Shown: positions 1 through 13,741, numbered from the stretch's first letter. The stretch: DNA of 64,000 nt from Rostratula benghalensis (GCA_013399305.1 VXAI01000020.1:3100371-3164370), one strand, 5' to 3'. The notes: generated by a model not told the origin, from the letters alone. Program-made: numbers and translations.

Positions 1-3000
1 AAAATAATTTGTACATTAGTAGGGCTTTAAAATTACTTTCTTCTCTGAAATGACATTTTGGAGATCTTTCTTGTTTGAAGTAATGCAAGCCTAAAATATC
101 CCCAAATGCTACCTGAATTTTCATGACAGGATCATTAACCTGAACTTCAGATAGTCTCAAAACTTTTATTCAGAGGGGAAAAATACTCTTCTTTGGTTAC
201 ATTACACCATTGGCAGCCTGGAGACTGGGGTTTTGTCCTCACAAGTGCCAGGAACCTCCTGTGGAAAGGCTGATTTCTATTGGGCGCAGCTGTGTCTGAA
301 ACTAAACTCTTCAAACAAACAAACAAAAAGGCTTTTTCCTTTCGCACTGGGGTTTGTTGCTGTTAACAGCTACCACCCTGCCTCTTCCTCTCCACCCCCA
401 GAGCTGAGGGAAACACGTGCTTTGACCCCACTCTGTTTGCAGTCCACCGCCTTAGTTCAAACTCATCCTCATCAACAGTGTGAGCTAAACAGCTGAGCAG
501 TGCCCCCAGGTAGATACCAGGCAGTGGATTAAAAAAACCAAGCATGGTGACTCTGAGGCCGAGGGGCAGGAGGGTTGTTTGGATTAAGGTGTTAACAACC
601 GTTATGGTAAGGTGAGCCAGGGCTCCTTTGTCAAAGCCCTAAATCTACGTCATTCCTCCTTACAAACCCCTCTCTCTGCTGTTTCTGACCTTGGGATCAA
701 CGGGAGTTGTCACGTGCTTGTCGTGTTTAAGAGTTTGTCCATTTTTTATCCCCAAAGTCTTAACGGGAGTATTTAAGAGATGAAATTAAGGAGTATGTAT
801 ATTTTCTTTTAAATCATAGCCCCAAATTTGTTTGTGTGTTAAGGAGCACAATTCAGCATGTGTGAAGATTCTGAAAATAAATAAATAATCATTCCAGGAC
901 TTTAGTCCTTTGTCTTTAAAATAAAATCTCATACTTTCTCTCCACTGCTAATGGATCAAACCCACTGATTTTTGTATTTTCTCAAGTCAGAAAGGAATGT
1001 TTTCCTAATTTATTTTGTCCTCATCAAAACACAGGATTAAGAATATTACCTAGTAGTTTTCCTAACAGTGCCAAGAACTTGTGCAGAGCAAAGGGATGTT
1101 TTTAAGGCAGGCAGGGAAGCTTGATTTAGAGTGACAGAATCCACCACAAGTCTTGTTACGGACACTTTTTCCACCTAGGCCTTTCTTTGAACCGCTTTGG
1201 AGAGGGTGCAATATCAGCTGCTGTTACAATGTTCACAGGTCCTGAGCTGCAGGCAGCAGCAGGGAGCTCAGCACCAGCTTAACACCCAAGTATTTGCTTT
1301 GATTTGCAGAAGGATTTTGTGTCCTGTGCTGAGCTTTGTGCTGCTGCTACCTGGTCTGAAGCTACTGCAGTAGTCTGAACATTGCACCGCACTTATACCA
1401 TAGCTGCTAGTTTTTGGAGAGAAGTACATACTGAAAATGCTTATATGCCTCAACAAGCTTTGTAGTCAGGCATTCTTTATGCATGCTTGTGATTTAACTT
1501 AAAATTGTTAGATTGGAAATGTTATATATCTTAGATTAAATGAACAAAAGTCTGTTGGCTGACCTTTGATGTAATATTAGTTATAAAATATTGCTGGAGT
1601 AGTTGCTGCTTGAACTGCATTTCTTTAAAAAAAAAATATCCAATTTTCATTTAAAAATTACTGGCGATGGAGAGTCTAATGTCACCTGTACTAAGTTGTT
1701 CCAGTGGATGGTTACCCTTCTCTTTAAAAATGTCTATGTCATGAGTAGGCTGCATTTATCTAACTTGTCTAATTTCCAGACATTCACTCTTGTTGCTTCT
1801 TTCGGCACTAAGCTCAAGAGTTGCTTTTTCATGTGTCTGTTCCCCGTATTGGAACTACAGACCAGTTACCTTTGATAAGTCAAAGCTTTTTCTCATTAAG
1901 CTAACTAAATCAAAGTCCTTGAGTATTTCATTAAAACACATAGTTCCCAATAATTTAATAAATGTTCCAGTTCTTCCCTGACTCTTTAATTTTTAACATG
2001 GTGCTTGAAATATTGGTGCTAGAGCTGCACACTGTATTTCACCAGCAGCTGTAGTTATTTAAAAACAGAAGTGATACACATACCAGATTTCTACTCAATG
2101 CTCCCATGTTAACAAAATACAGTGATTGCATTAACCCTTTTGGCACACTGTTGCTTTGGTTATCAGTTGACTACCCTGTCAGAACTACAGTTTCCCAAAA
2201 TAGTATTCCTTGCTCTGAAACACACCCTACAGTACTTGTTCCCAGGCATCTGGCTTTTCCAGGAAGAACCCTCATTTTCTTTCATGCTGAAGCTTTTGTA
2301 AATATATTCTTTGCAGCTCCACTTCTGGCAGTCTTCCACTTCCATCCCACGCTCATCATTTTACATCTCTTCGTACTCTTTCCTTGCACTGATTTGGAGT
2401 CATCACGACCAGAGTGTCTCTGCAGACAAATGCCCTTGGGAAGCCAGGAGTGCCCTGCTCCACTGTTAAGTAATAGCAAGTTTCCATATCCATTTAAAGC
2501 AGCCATGTCCTCTTTGATTCTGCCTGAACATGGCTAGTCTTCTGAAGGGGAACATGTACAATCCCACCTAGAGATGAGTCAGTAAATTGTAAACATGTGA
2601 GATTTTCAGAACTAGTGAAAAAATCCCTCCAGGTCTTGTGTCATTGGCTGAGAAGTGGCAACAGAGAAACTGAAGGATGAGGGGACCAGAACAGGACTGC
2701 TGATATTGGATGTGCCACAGTTGTGAGGAGCTGGATTGTGGTTGCATCAAACCAAAGAATTCTGTGGTGTTTAATTATCTATAAAGCCCACAACTGATGC
2801 AATCCATGACTGTACCTTTGCGTTATTTGCACTAACTGCCAGGCTTGGGTTGGCTTGGAGTTTTGTCCTTGCATGTTACTTTGCCTCACATCTATTCCTT
2901 GCTGGTGCTGCTACCACCCTAATGTTAGGGTGCTGTGCGAGCTCCGTAAACTTCAGGCTGAAGTGGTTGAGTCTGTTGAGCAACATTTAATTTTGAAAAG

Positions 3001-3271
3001 GCTTCATTCTCTCAGTGGTGTCTGCACATTTTGCATACACATCCATGTCATGACTCAGGCCCTTCAAATCACAGTGCTGGCACTTCTCGAGGAGTGGTAG
3101 GGAAACAAAAATAAGGCAATTACTGCTGCTGAAAACAGTATTTTGCTGAGTGCTGGCCAAAAGCAAACTTCTGACCATTGCACACAAATACAGAGGTAAA
3201 CCTTTTTCCCTCCCATGTTCCTAAAGAGTTTAAATATTTTTGGGATTTTTACTGCTGTTTTTCTTTGCCAG
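1..3271. other. Non-coding unique sequence
   Basis: AT-rich sequence with no recognisable gene, RNA or repeat body. The longest frame (2106-2537, 143 codons) is Leu/Phe/Pro/Ser-rich and resembles no family. An (AAAT)n-like word lies near 878. A short CAG-rich patch (1250-1262) is not a repeat array. Confidence 0.7.
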
Positions 3272-3287
3272 CAACTTTGTGATGCAG
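3272..3287 (+). other. Weak 16-nt microexon-like segment
   Basis: Seen: a good acceptor (TGCTGTTTTTCTTTGCCAG, ending at 3271) is followed 16 nt later by GCAG|GTAAAC, an acceptable donor. A TGC lies in the upstream pyrimidine tract. The length is not a multiple of three, so inclusion would shift the frame unless it were untranslated or a poison exon. Most likely chance. Confidence 0.1.
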
Positions 3288-4997
3288 GTAAACAGCCATT
3301 CATACTCTTCTTCCTCTCAGCTCCAGTGAACAGGTTGTATGAATGAATACAAGGTTGTCAAAGGTATAATATGCATTCACAGCATTTCCCTCAAAATACC
3401 TTAACACTCCTGCTGAGGAAAGTGATATATCATTTAAGAGGTGCTCAATTAAAAATATTTTCTTAATTTCTTCCTGGTATCACATGGCCAATAAAGCCAA
3501 AGAATCCCATATAAGCTAGTTTCAACATGTGTCTCCTTTCTGTCTGGTAAGTATGCCCATTATGGAATAGCAATTTCCTTCAATTAATTCCCTGGGAGAA
3601 CTTTTAAAAAAGTTGCATGCTTTTGAGACCTAGTCTCCTGGTTATCTTTTCTTCCCTAGAGAACAGAAAATGGGATTTAGATGTGCTCAGGTGTCACTTC
3701 ACTATGGAGATGGGATGCAGCTATAGCTCACAGCTGGATTTGGGGAATTCAAATTGTTTGTGAGTTCTCCACTTTTCTTCCAAAAAGCATACAAAACAGG
3801 ACTTTGGAAGAAAAAAAATCCAACAAACTGCTTTACAGAGTAAGGATGCTTACTGTAGTGACAATTCCAGCATGAAAAATAATGAAAGGATCATGGTTTC
3901 ATTAGTGCTACTCAGTTTTATCTGTTACTGAGATTTTGTAACATATACGGCCAAAATCACATTACAGAGACAATTCAAACATAAAATAGACATTTCTAAG
4001 ACATTGCAAATTACTTGCCCTTGAACAGCTACTGCAGAATGCTATTAATTTTACAGTGTATTTTATAATTATTTGTAGGTATAATAAAAAAGAACTGAAA
4101 GCTAAGGTGTACAGACTTCAAGGAAGAAAACCTCTCCTTGCCTGCCCAGATAGTTAGTATTTGCCTTTACCTTTCCAGCAGCTGGAGTTTATCTACGGTT
4201 GGGAGTAAGATGAGGAAAAGATCATGATAAAGAGCACCTTGTGCACCTTTCCAGTTTGCCTATGGGCTGTTTTGAGTAAGATCCTTCTATACTTCAGGAA
4301 GGTCTTGCCTCTGGGTAGCATCCTTAAAAGTAAGAATAGCTTTGATGAATGCAGAATGCTGTTAGCAACCATTTAATTGGTTTTCTTATTTCTACCTACC
4401 CCCCAAAGTCTAACATTGCTGGTCAAACACCCAGGTCCTGCCAAAGTAGGAGAAATAATTTCAAATGTAGCTCAGCCTCTCAAGGCAAGTCAAAAGAAAT
4501 CCCAATGTAGAAGAGTAGCTGGAAATTGCTCCCCAAAAATATGGGGGAGGTGGGAAAGGAAAAAAGGATTATTTTATGTTGTTGGCACTGATATTATGAA
4601 GAGGAGTCACCAAGTGCCTGGGATACTTCTGTCAAGGTGCACCTTTTGTAAAGGAGTAACTCTTTTCCATTGAGAAGCAGACAGATCTCCAGAGGAAAAG
4701 AAAGAAGAAAAGATCTTTTGGGGGGATCATTGTATTTGCTCTAAGAGAGCCGTGAAGAGACAGCTGAAAAGCAAATAGTTTCTTGTACTAGGAACAAGGG
4801 GCCAAACTGGACTAAAAGGCTCTGTCAGTGTCAAAATGAAGAAAATGAAAGGAAAAAAAATATGCCAATGGACATCTTCAGGAAAAACCTGACCAGCCTG
4901 GCTCTGGGCTCTGCTGCTGTCACTGTGGGGAGCACCCTTTACAGCAAAGGCTGTGGGACCTTCTCACAGCAATCACTTGCTCCTTTCTTCCTTGCAG
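3288..4997. other. Non-coding unique sequence with a GC-richer patch
   Basis: Mostly AT-rich. At 4868-5002 a GC-richer patch has a 44-codon frame starting MDIFRKNLTSLALGSAAV and ending at a stop inside the microexon candidate. It is Gly/Ala/Ser-rich but matches no small protein I know, and has no Kozak or promoter support. Confidence 0.6.
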
Positions 4998-5021
4998 AAT
5001 AAAACTGTCCAGCATTTAACC
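4998..5021 (+). CDS. Candidate 24-nt microexon
   Basis: Seen: the acceptor is a pyrimidine tract (TCCTTTCTTCCTTGCAG, ending at 4997) and the donor is ACC|GTAAGTT at 5022. The 24 bases between are open only in phase 0 and read NKTVQHLT; the other two frames hit stops. Length is a multiple of three. Known: neuronal microexons of 3-27 nt often carry a UGC motif near the polypyrimidine tract, bound by SRRM4; a TGC sits at 4978-4980, about 17 nt from the acceptor. Inference: this could be an in-frame alternative microexon of a large gene on the + strand. Strong splice-site pairs at this spacing also arise by chance in a 64-kb window, and the peptide is too short to identify. Confidence 0.22.
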
Positions 5022-7360
5022 GTAAGTTCCACCAAGGAACCCGGAGAACGTCCTGTATGCTGAGGAACTGAAAATAAACCAGATATTCCCTTCCAAGGTG
5101 TGAAATCTTACCACCATTAATATCTAGATTATCCAGAGAGTAGATTTTCCTTTCAGCACTGCTGGAAATGAACCCCAGTTCTTGGCAACATTAATGTTTC
5201 CACATTATTATTAGTGAACCTTCCTTAATAATTGACGAGGCCTTGCAGCAGCATGGAAAAAGTATCTTGTCCTGTAGATGAAGATTTTGGCTTAAAACCT
5301 TGCTGAAGGTTAGTCATGGCTATCTCTCTACGAGTCCTAATGGAATCAGGAATGCAATTCATAGACCTCTCTGAACAGCCACATTTACTGATATGATACA
5401 ACAGCACTGCTCCTTCCAGTGCTTCTGGTCTTCCCTATGATTGCTCCACTGTGATCTGCTCAAATAGTTAGCTAAAGACAAACAAGCTGCAGTGAGTGAG
5501 TTTTCTGAATGTGGAAACATCCATGCAAATACACAGGAAAAAAAGCATTTGTTGTTTTGAAATCATTGCTGTGGTCCTTGTCACTGCAGTTGCCTTATCT
5601 CAGTAACAGAAGCCAACTAGGAAAAGCTGCACCATGTTTTGTAGAATTACCTTTTCAGCCTGGTGTTCATCTTCCATATGCAAATGACCATGGCATCTGA
5701 AGGTACACAATACGGCACAGTGATATCCATCTGCTATAAAATTTCAGTTGGAGAGGCACAGCCTGTTTGTATTAATAAGTTTTATATTCATAGCATTAAT
5801 CAAGATTCCTTCAAGTATCCTGACAGCAGTTCAAAAATGGAAATGGCAAAAGTAATGGATGTCAGAAAAGCAATGATGAGAATATTAGCCTGAGTCACAG
5901 TTTGAAATTTCTGTCTTCAGGGACTATCCTGCACTGTAAAAAAACCCCATAACCCAAACAAGGAGAGAGGTACATGATGGAATGTCACCCCATAGGACAT
6001 CTTCCCACAGTAGAGAGTGACACATTTGAAAAACATTACATTAATGATGGTACTACTGTAAGCTGCTGTTGTAAAGTGATACAGACCCACTTAGGTTTGA
6101 TATTACTAAATTGCTGTCCTTAAACTGGTTCATCTTATGTACAGTCAATTACAAGTGCAACTCAAAACATATATGTGAAGCATTTCTTCAGTTGACCTTA
6201 CTCACTATTCTTTTTTCAAACATGTATCAAAAAGTATTTTAAAAGTACTGAGAAAATCTGTTATATTGACTACTGTGGGTCTCCCAAGGTCTCTTCTATC
6301 TAAAAGTTGGGCAAAGGTCTGTAAATACTCAGAACTACAGAATTAAGATTGAAATTAATGTAATGCAACTTAGTGAGAGCATTTCAGCAGTCAGTCAGCA
6401 TGATTTTACACCAGGAAAGTATTGTTACAAGGCCATTGAATAGAATTATGTCAGTGTTTAGTACAAAATAATGTACATTACTCTAGCTCTATGAAGTCAT
6501 GATAGAGTACGGTGCCAATACATGTTAAGAACTCTCTGCACAATCTTAGCAAAAATTTAAACGCTGCCAGTGTCAACTGAAGGACAGCAGGCGTTTTGTT
6601 CATTACATGCTCGGTCTGGAAAAAAATAACACAAAGTATTGAATATGATATCAGTGAAAGGTTTAGTTTGCTTCAAACTAAAAGGAAATGAAAAAAATAA
6701 TAATCCTGTTACCGTGAGGCGCTCTACCCAGGTAATAATTCATCTAAATCCAAACTACTAAAAAAAAAATAAAAATAGAAGATTAAAGAAAACTCACTTT
6801 TAAACATAAAATAAAGCAAACCCATTTCCTCTGTTTGTGTTACATGGAATACTTGATGGAAGAATCAGAAACATACATTTTCACCTAGGTCAAAGTCCTT
6901 GACTTTGTCTTTAAATTTATCCCAGTCTGGGAATCTGTCATTCCTCTGGCTCCTTCTACAGGGAATGAACTACATGCCCTCTCCTGTATTGCATTTTACT
7001 TACCCCATCTGCTCGTTCCGCTCCTTGCCTTGATCCTATATACCCAAGATTTCTCCTAATTTCTTCAATTCAGCTTCAAGTTAATTTCCATTGAACTCCA
7101 CTGATGTTATCTCTTAGATTCTGAGCAAACGCTGAATGAGGAACTGGCTACTACATTACTAAACAAATGCAGCCAAGGTGATTAGACCTTGACAGCTGGC
7201 TAGTGTTGAAGTTCTTGTTTTAAAGATTCTTCTAGGTATATTTTCAACCAATCTAGAAGCAATGTATTGCTAGATGATAGGATGCATAGGCAATCAATTT
7301 ATTTACAAAGGAAGATCTAGAAATTCTAATGTTTATTACTCAGTGCATCAGCCATTTACA

Positions 7361-7376
7361 TGTGTGTGTGTGTGTG
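7361..7376. repeat. (TG)8 microsatellite
   Basis: Eight uninterrupted TG dinucleotides after ATTTACA; the tract lies within unique AT-rich sequence. Confidence 0.95.
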
Positions 7377-8578
7377 AATTATGTACTATACTCCAGAAAA
7401 TAAAATAAAGCACAAAATGAGGCAATTTTCAAAGACTAACAATGCTGACAGTATGTGTTCTTTTAACTGAAGACTGCTTTTTTTTTCAGGTCTCTTCAGT
7501 AAAAGGATAACTTCTTTAAAATAACAAAGTTAATTGTAGTAGAAATGATAAATAAAAGATTTGACTCTCTACAGGAGGCTATTTTTTCAACTGATAAAAG
7601 GGGAGAGATGTCTGACAGAATAATGTGATTAATTTTAAAAACATGCTCAGCTTTGGACATTATGTCCAGAGGCAATGACATGATTACTGTTGCTTTTTAA
7701 AAATATACAAAAGTTTAATTTTAGGGAAGACACTGGAAGTGCTAAGACATTAAGCATTTGATTGGCTTTGAGGACTTAATAGACAGTTCAACTACCTTTC
7801 AAATTGATGGCTGACATACCGAAGGGTACATTTTAAATAAGTTGTCTGGATTTCACAATCTCAGCTCCTATGGTCTTTATTGAAAATCATACTGGTAACA
7901 TCTTTGGTATCAAGTCTAAGCTTCCTTGAGCCAGATGGTTTACATACCACCTACTTTGCCTGTCAAGTGGCCTGGGAACACTCAGACAGCTTAAATGTGC
8001 TGATTACAAAAGGAAAAATTACGCGTGTTTCCAAGGATTTTCTTTTAAAGTGAGATTCTGATCACCTTGAAATTAATTTATTTTCAAACAATATACGGAA
8101 GCATTTTGTCACATGAACACACAACTGTCTGCAAAGAAGCACTTACATGTGTATGCACTGAAATAGGGTAAAGATATTACAAGAAGCTATTTTGAATTTC
8201 CTGACCTTCACAAAACTGGAGTTTCAACTTTAATCAGTGCTAACACAGTTTTTCTTCCCCCCTCCCCTTTTCACAATACAGAAAGATTTTATTTGAATAT
8301 TGTAGTGTGAGTTGTAAAGTCCCAGAGAATTGAAGTGGCAAGTCTCCAGGATCTGACTGTGTTAAGGGAAGAGATAAATTATCTTTCCTGAAGGAGTGAG
8401 GAATTGCTTCATGTTTAAAACCTCTCTTCTATTAGGAATGAAAAACAAACACTTGGATTTTGCACCATGACCTCCCTACAATAGCCATGAAGAGAATCAC
8501 ATAAATGTCTACTAAAGCAGACCTGCACATAGGATGGGCTTTGAAATGATTTTCAAAGAGTGGGAGCTTTGCTAGCTC

Positions 8579-8598
8579 AAAAAAAAAAAAAAAAAAAA
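8579..8598. repeat. Poly(A) tract, 20 A
   Basis: Twenty consecutive A after GCTAGCTC. No AATAAA or retrocopy-like open frame directly upstream, so a retrotransposed tail is not supported. Confidence 0.9.
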
Positions 8599-11500
8599 GA
8601 GGTTTTGGGAAAAGGTATATTATTATGCATTACAGCAACAGAACTCTTCCAACTTTTGGTTTTTTAAGCAAAGGAAATACTAGGAACATTTTAAATTAAT
8701 ATTAATATACCTTCTATCTCTGGAACACAGGGCATTTATATCATTTTAAAAATGAATAAAGTATGCTTTGTTATACCAGAAATACAGTTTTATACCAGAC
8801 ATAATGTTACTGTACAGGGTTTGTCTGTCTCTCTGTATGTAATAACAGAGTTCTAACATTAATAAACATAGAAGCACCTCTACTTAGAACATTAACTACA
8901 ATACTAACAGTCCTTGTCATTGTTAAATTTTAAATCTTCATTGCCAAATACACATGAGACAAAATAAATCATTTTGTGTAGCTGCAGAAACCTTTCTCCC
9001 CCAGATTCCTTTATTTTCCCCTCCAAGACTTTTTCATGCTATTTTAGTGGTAGCATAACATGTTAACTTCTTTATGCTGCAGTTTGCTGATATGAAGTTT
9101 TATTGTACATCTTAATATAGGAAAGCTATAAGAAAGTTGCTTGATCTTCTTCCAAGTTTTAAATACCAATTTTAAGCAGCAATGGTCTCATTCGCTAATT
9201 GCTGTTTATTTCCTACATGCTGCTGCATTTTTCATTTTCTTATTTTCTCTCTCTACCACAGCTGAGTCTCTAATTGCAGCACAATTTTTCATTCTGCTCT
9301 GGTCAGTTTTATTGCCCTCCTTTCCCCAACTTAACAATGTTTGCACAGAAAAATAGCGAGAACAGTGTTATTTTTGGCTTTTGATAAGAGTCGGCAATAT
9401 ATTCTAGCTTTGTGGTAAAACTAAGGTTAAGTATCATTATAAGTAAAGTGGGGACCAAATATGCAAAAGCTGCTAAGCCAAAATGTTTTCATCAAGTGGT
9501 CTTATTTACATTTGAGCAATAATTCTCAGTGATGCAAAGCTGGGATCTCATTGCTGAAGAAAAAAAGTCAATTATTCTTTCTATTAACAGGTTAAAAAAA
9601 GCCCAGAAGAACAAAATATTTTTTTTTCTACTTCCAAAGATGCCATCTTCTTCTTCTCAATGCTTTAAACATGAAACAGCCATAGTGCCCTACTCCCACA
9701 TATTTTTCTTATACCTTCTCTCTTCTAAAAGTTGCTCCTCTGCTTTAAGCCCCCAGCCTTTCCCTCAGCTTTGCCTCTTAGGTCAAGAAATGGAAATGGA
9801 AACATTAATGAAGTTTTTGCTTTTATTGCCGAAACTCGGTGTCTCTTCAGGCATTCTGGACACATTTCTAGAACTGCTTCTAGAACTGCTTAATGCTTCA
9901 AGGGAAGAGAATAAGTTGGGTTCTAGTGTTACCAAACTGGACTTCAATTTGTCTGTATGTTCTTCAAGAAATAAAGCCCCCTCTCACTTTATGCTTGTCT
10001 GTGTGTTCATATGACACCTGGAAAAATTGGATCTTAATTCTGATCCAAATCTAAAAATTGGTCACAAGATAATCAAAAGCAGCAGCTCGTACACACTGAA
10101 TGCTCTGTGTTCATTCCCTCTCATTGGTTGCTTCTTCTCTGCATAGTTTTTCCTCCATCTTCCTCTGTTTCTTACACTTTATTCATAATGCAGTGAAATG
10201 TCTAGGTATTTAAATCAAAATAACTCAGTATTAGATAAAGCAAGTACTAAAATTGGTGGCTCTTCTTTATTTCCAAAAGTTATTAATGATCGTAACGTGA
10301 GGATTTCCATGGAAGGTGGAACACAAGTGCAACTTAATAATGAACTTCTTAGCAAAACCTCTTTTGATATGCCTATATTATTGACACTGCTTACCAGGCT
10401 CCTGCTGAGTTTAGGGCCATTTTGTTCTGAGCGCTGCGTAAACAAAGAAGAAAATAATTCCTGAGCTAATGAGGCTAGCCTTAGACTTGGCACAGGGAAT
10501 GAAAGTGGGAAGCTGTTCTTCATTTTCAAGAAGGATGGTGAAGAGAGATTTTGTACACTCTGTCCTTGAGAGTATCTCTAGCCTGGTAAGACTTGACTGA
10601 AGAGACTGATATTATGGATGTTATAGTTGAATGAACCTCTTAAGAAAACCAAGAAAAGGAGGCTCTGTATATTGAGTAAATGCTGTCCTGTGTATTCTTA
10701 AATTTTGAAAATCCCAAACTTCAGAAAATTTAGAGGGAAAACAAGACTTAAGACATGACTTTTCAGCAACCCACTATTACATGGTACTTGAAATGTAATA
10801 AACATTGACTTATGCTGTTAGATTTCTGATAAGTACTTACATTACAGTTATTGTTGGAACACTCTGCTGAGGTTTTTATTAAAAAAGACAACTTGGACCT
10901 GCCAAAGAAAGTTTTATTTAAAAAAAAACCCTTGCACATAAATCCATATGAAAAGCTTTCAGTAGCTAACTGAATAAATACAGCAGAACACCCATAAAGA
11001 AGCTTGAAAACTTCTGACAATTTTGTATTACTTTGTTGTAATATTTATGTTAAATAAGCCACTTTAATCTTCAGTTTCTCTTCCATCTTCACGCCACATA
11101 CTTGCTACTTACTGCAGGTATAAAAGATGTTTAAATTCCTGCTCCCCTCTGTTCACAAGGCTGGGATAGAGGACAGGTTTGCATCATAGGGAAGAACAAA
11201 AAAAATTTAGTTCAGTCCCACAATTTGACTGAAATTTATCTTTTTCTGATTGAGAAGTGAACAGTAAATATGAGTACCTTCCAAGCAGTGCAGTCTCTTT
11301 CTGAATCGTTCTTCCCATCTCATCACCTGACTTGCGTGGGATTTTTGTTGGCTGCTTATGCAGCAAGCATAAGAAATGTTTAAGATGGAGCTACGGTGTG
11401 GAAAGAATGGTCGGAAAGAGATAAATGTAGAGCCTAGAAATTTTTATCAATTTCTTACACTGTAAAGCTATAAAGGCAATTAATTCACAGGATTTGTCTG

Positions 11501-12368
11501 TAAAAAGTAAGCCAATATTGTGTCTGTACAAGCACACATTCTCAAGTCTCTTCTAGGAGGTATTTTTGTGTTGTGCAGTATGGCTTTAAAAAAAAAAATA
11601 AAGTAGCAGTAAACAGTGAACATTAGACCCAAAATAGACATTGTTTCCTTCTAAAGGTTGAGAGGGGATGAACAGCAGAAATATTCTCCTTTCCACTTCC
11701 AATGTCCTTTCACATGGTCCATAGTGTGATCAGAATAATTCTTTTCTTTTCAAGTTTCCCAACTTTCATGTTTTTCAATTCAGAAATTAATTTCTAAACT
11801 CAGCAGCAGTAAGATTTCCTTTTGGAAATATTAAATCCAGACATTTTCCTTGACTTCTGTGTTCTTTAATGTTTGAACTGAATAATAACTCAGTCCTAGA
11901 TGATTTATTTGCTTACAGAGGTTTTTTATCACCACTGCTTTAGTGGCTATTTGGCTATTTTGGGTGCTGCAGAAGTGTCACAGGCTTCTCTGTGCTGTCT
12001 ATACAGTTCCTGTCTGTTCAACCATTGCCAAAATCTTCTTCACATTTTCCACTAATAAAACCACACTATAGAGAAATTGCCACCATTTATAGTGTTACTA
12101 GAAATAATAATCCCTTAAGACTTAATCTACTAAAAGGGCAAATAAAACAATGGCCCTCAAGATGGATGAGGCTATGAAACCCAGCTTTAAAGACTGTTTT
12201 TTCCTTTCATTGCTGTTGCTCTCAGACTTTGCCATCACTTCATCTTGTTCTGAAGAAAGCATAAATTGCTCAATAACAAAGTAAAATTAAGGAGAATTTC
12301 TAACTCCTAAAATAGTTTAAAGTATACTCAATCTCAAGAACATTTGTTAGGAAGCCTGCTTTACTCAC

Positions 12369-12425
12369 TTCTTTTGCATCCTTCCACCCACAGAAGCAAC
12401 TGTAAAAATTGAATTTTTTATTAGT
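12369..12425 (-). CDS. Candidate 57-nt exon on the minus strand
   Basis: Seen on the minus strand: the acceptor is TGTTTTTCTTTTCTCAG just before the segment (plus-strand 12426 upward) and the donor is GAA|GTGAGTAAAG (plus-strand 12368 downward). The 57 bases are 19 codons, open in phase 0 (starting TNKKFNFYSC) and also open in another frame. I do not recognise either peptide. It lies on the opposite strand from the other exon candidates, so they cannot all belong to one gene. Low-complexity A/T bases make a chance open frame likely. Confidence 0.17.
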
Positions 12426-13741
12426 CTGAGAAAAGAAAAACATAAACCCAAAACTGTTAGTGTTTGGAGATCAAGTAGGTGTGCATAATAACTTTTTCTA
12501 TCTCTGTTTTTTATAGAGCATTTATATGTAGACATCCCCTGAAAAGTACTAATATTACATAAAGGAAAGAGACTTGAGGAGGTCTGTAATTTGTTCTCAG
12601 TGGGAAACATAAGGAAGAGATCTCTAGGGAAGATTGCTGTGGGGATGAAAGAGCTCGTTTTTTTCCATTAAAGAGCCCCAGGTGTATGTAGTAGAGGAGC
12701 ATGGCTCCTCTACCAAATAACCTGCTTCTATGGACTACCCAGTGATGCTGCATGCTGCATACAGGTCTGAATCAGCAGTGATACTGCTATCATATCACAC
12801 CATAATCTCTCCACCACGAAGGTCTTTGCATCTGCATTCTGATGTGCCCACCTGCGTTATTCACACTATTTCAAAACACAACGACAAATAGATGTCAGAA
12901 AAAAAAAAAATATGCAATTCCCACGAAGCATAAAAAGAATGGGTTTGAACTTTATGGACTGGGTACAAACTACCCCTGGTTTCTCTTAAGTAACTGGTAC
13001 ACAAAATCTAACCATGCTGTTACGGTTGCATGACAGACTGTGCTTTAGATCATGCTAGAGTATTTATCAAGTGACAGGCTTAGTTTCCTTTACCCCTCAC
13101 AAAAGATGAAGCCTTACAGTCTTGTAGCTCTGTATCCTGGGCTGTATTAGCATCATGGACCCAGTCTTATCTCTCTAAAGCAAAATCCTGCTTGCCAAAG
13201 AGTCTATGATCAGCACACTGGGTAATCATGACCCAAAATGAGGTATTTACTCATTCATTTGAAGGATGCAGTAAAGCAGGGAAAAGATAGGTTAGGTGTA
13301 TACCCATATTTCCTCTTCACTACATCTTTATCTTTACTTTCAGTGCTTGATAAGTCAACTTTCACCCAGTTCTCGTCTGGGAAAAATAAACTAAGCTTCT
13401 GCAGTGTGCTTTATTGAGCTAGTGGTAACTTCACTGTGATACAGTCTCAGCCTCAGGTCAGGAGGATTAAACTGAGCAACACTCATCGCTGTTCATCATA
13501 CTGCTTCATCCAGTTAGTGCATGTGCATTTGGCTGCCTCTAAATCTTAGAAAAAGTAGGAAGTAGGTTAAGCTTCTCAACTTGTGATAACGCAGGAAGAC
13601 GTCTGAAGCCACTCCTAGAGACCCCAAGCCTCAGTCTTAAATCAGTGAGATTTGTCATTGGAATTCTACTGCACAGAATCAGTCCTGTGCAGCCTTTCTC
13701 TCATTTAAATACCATTAAATCTAAATATATTATGCAAAGGA

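Larger units (their letters stand above)
5022..12368. other. Non-coding unique sequence
   Basis: About 7.3 kb of AT-rich sequence holding only the (TG)8 and A20 tracts. A word pair near 7090 (CCATTGAACTCCACTGATG) faintly recalls old CR1-like 3' ends. The 161-codon frame at 9529-10014 is low-complexity Leu/Ser/Lys sequence with no domain. Confidence 0.7.

Noticed and set aside
2106..2537. 143-codon open frame
   Set aside because: Hydrophobic and Pro/Ser-rich without any family pattern; overlapping frames of similar length exist on the minus strand.
4868..5002. 44-codon frame starting MDIFRKNLTSLALGSAAV, with a Gly/Ala-rich hydrophobic stretch
   Set aside because: It looked like a mitochondrial micropeptide, but it matches none I know, lacks transcript support and has no promoter context.
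9529..10014. 161-codon open frame on the plus strand, the longest in the window
   Set aside because: Leu/Ser/Lys-rich low-complexity sequence in AT-rich DNA, no domain or family motif, no promoter or splice context. A frame this long is expected by chance in 64 kb.
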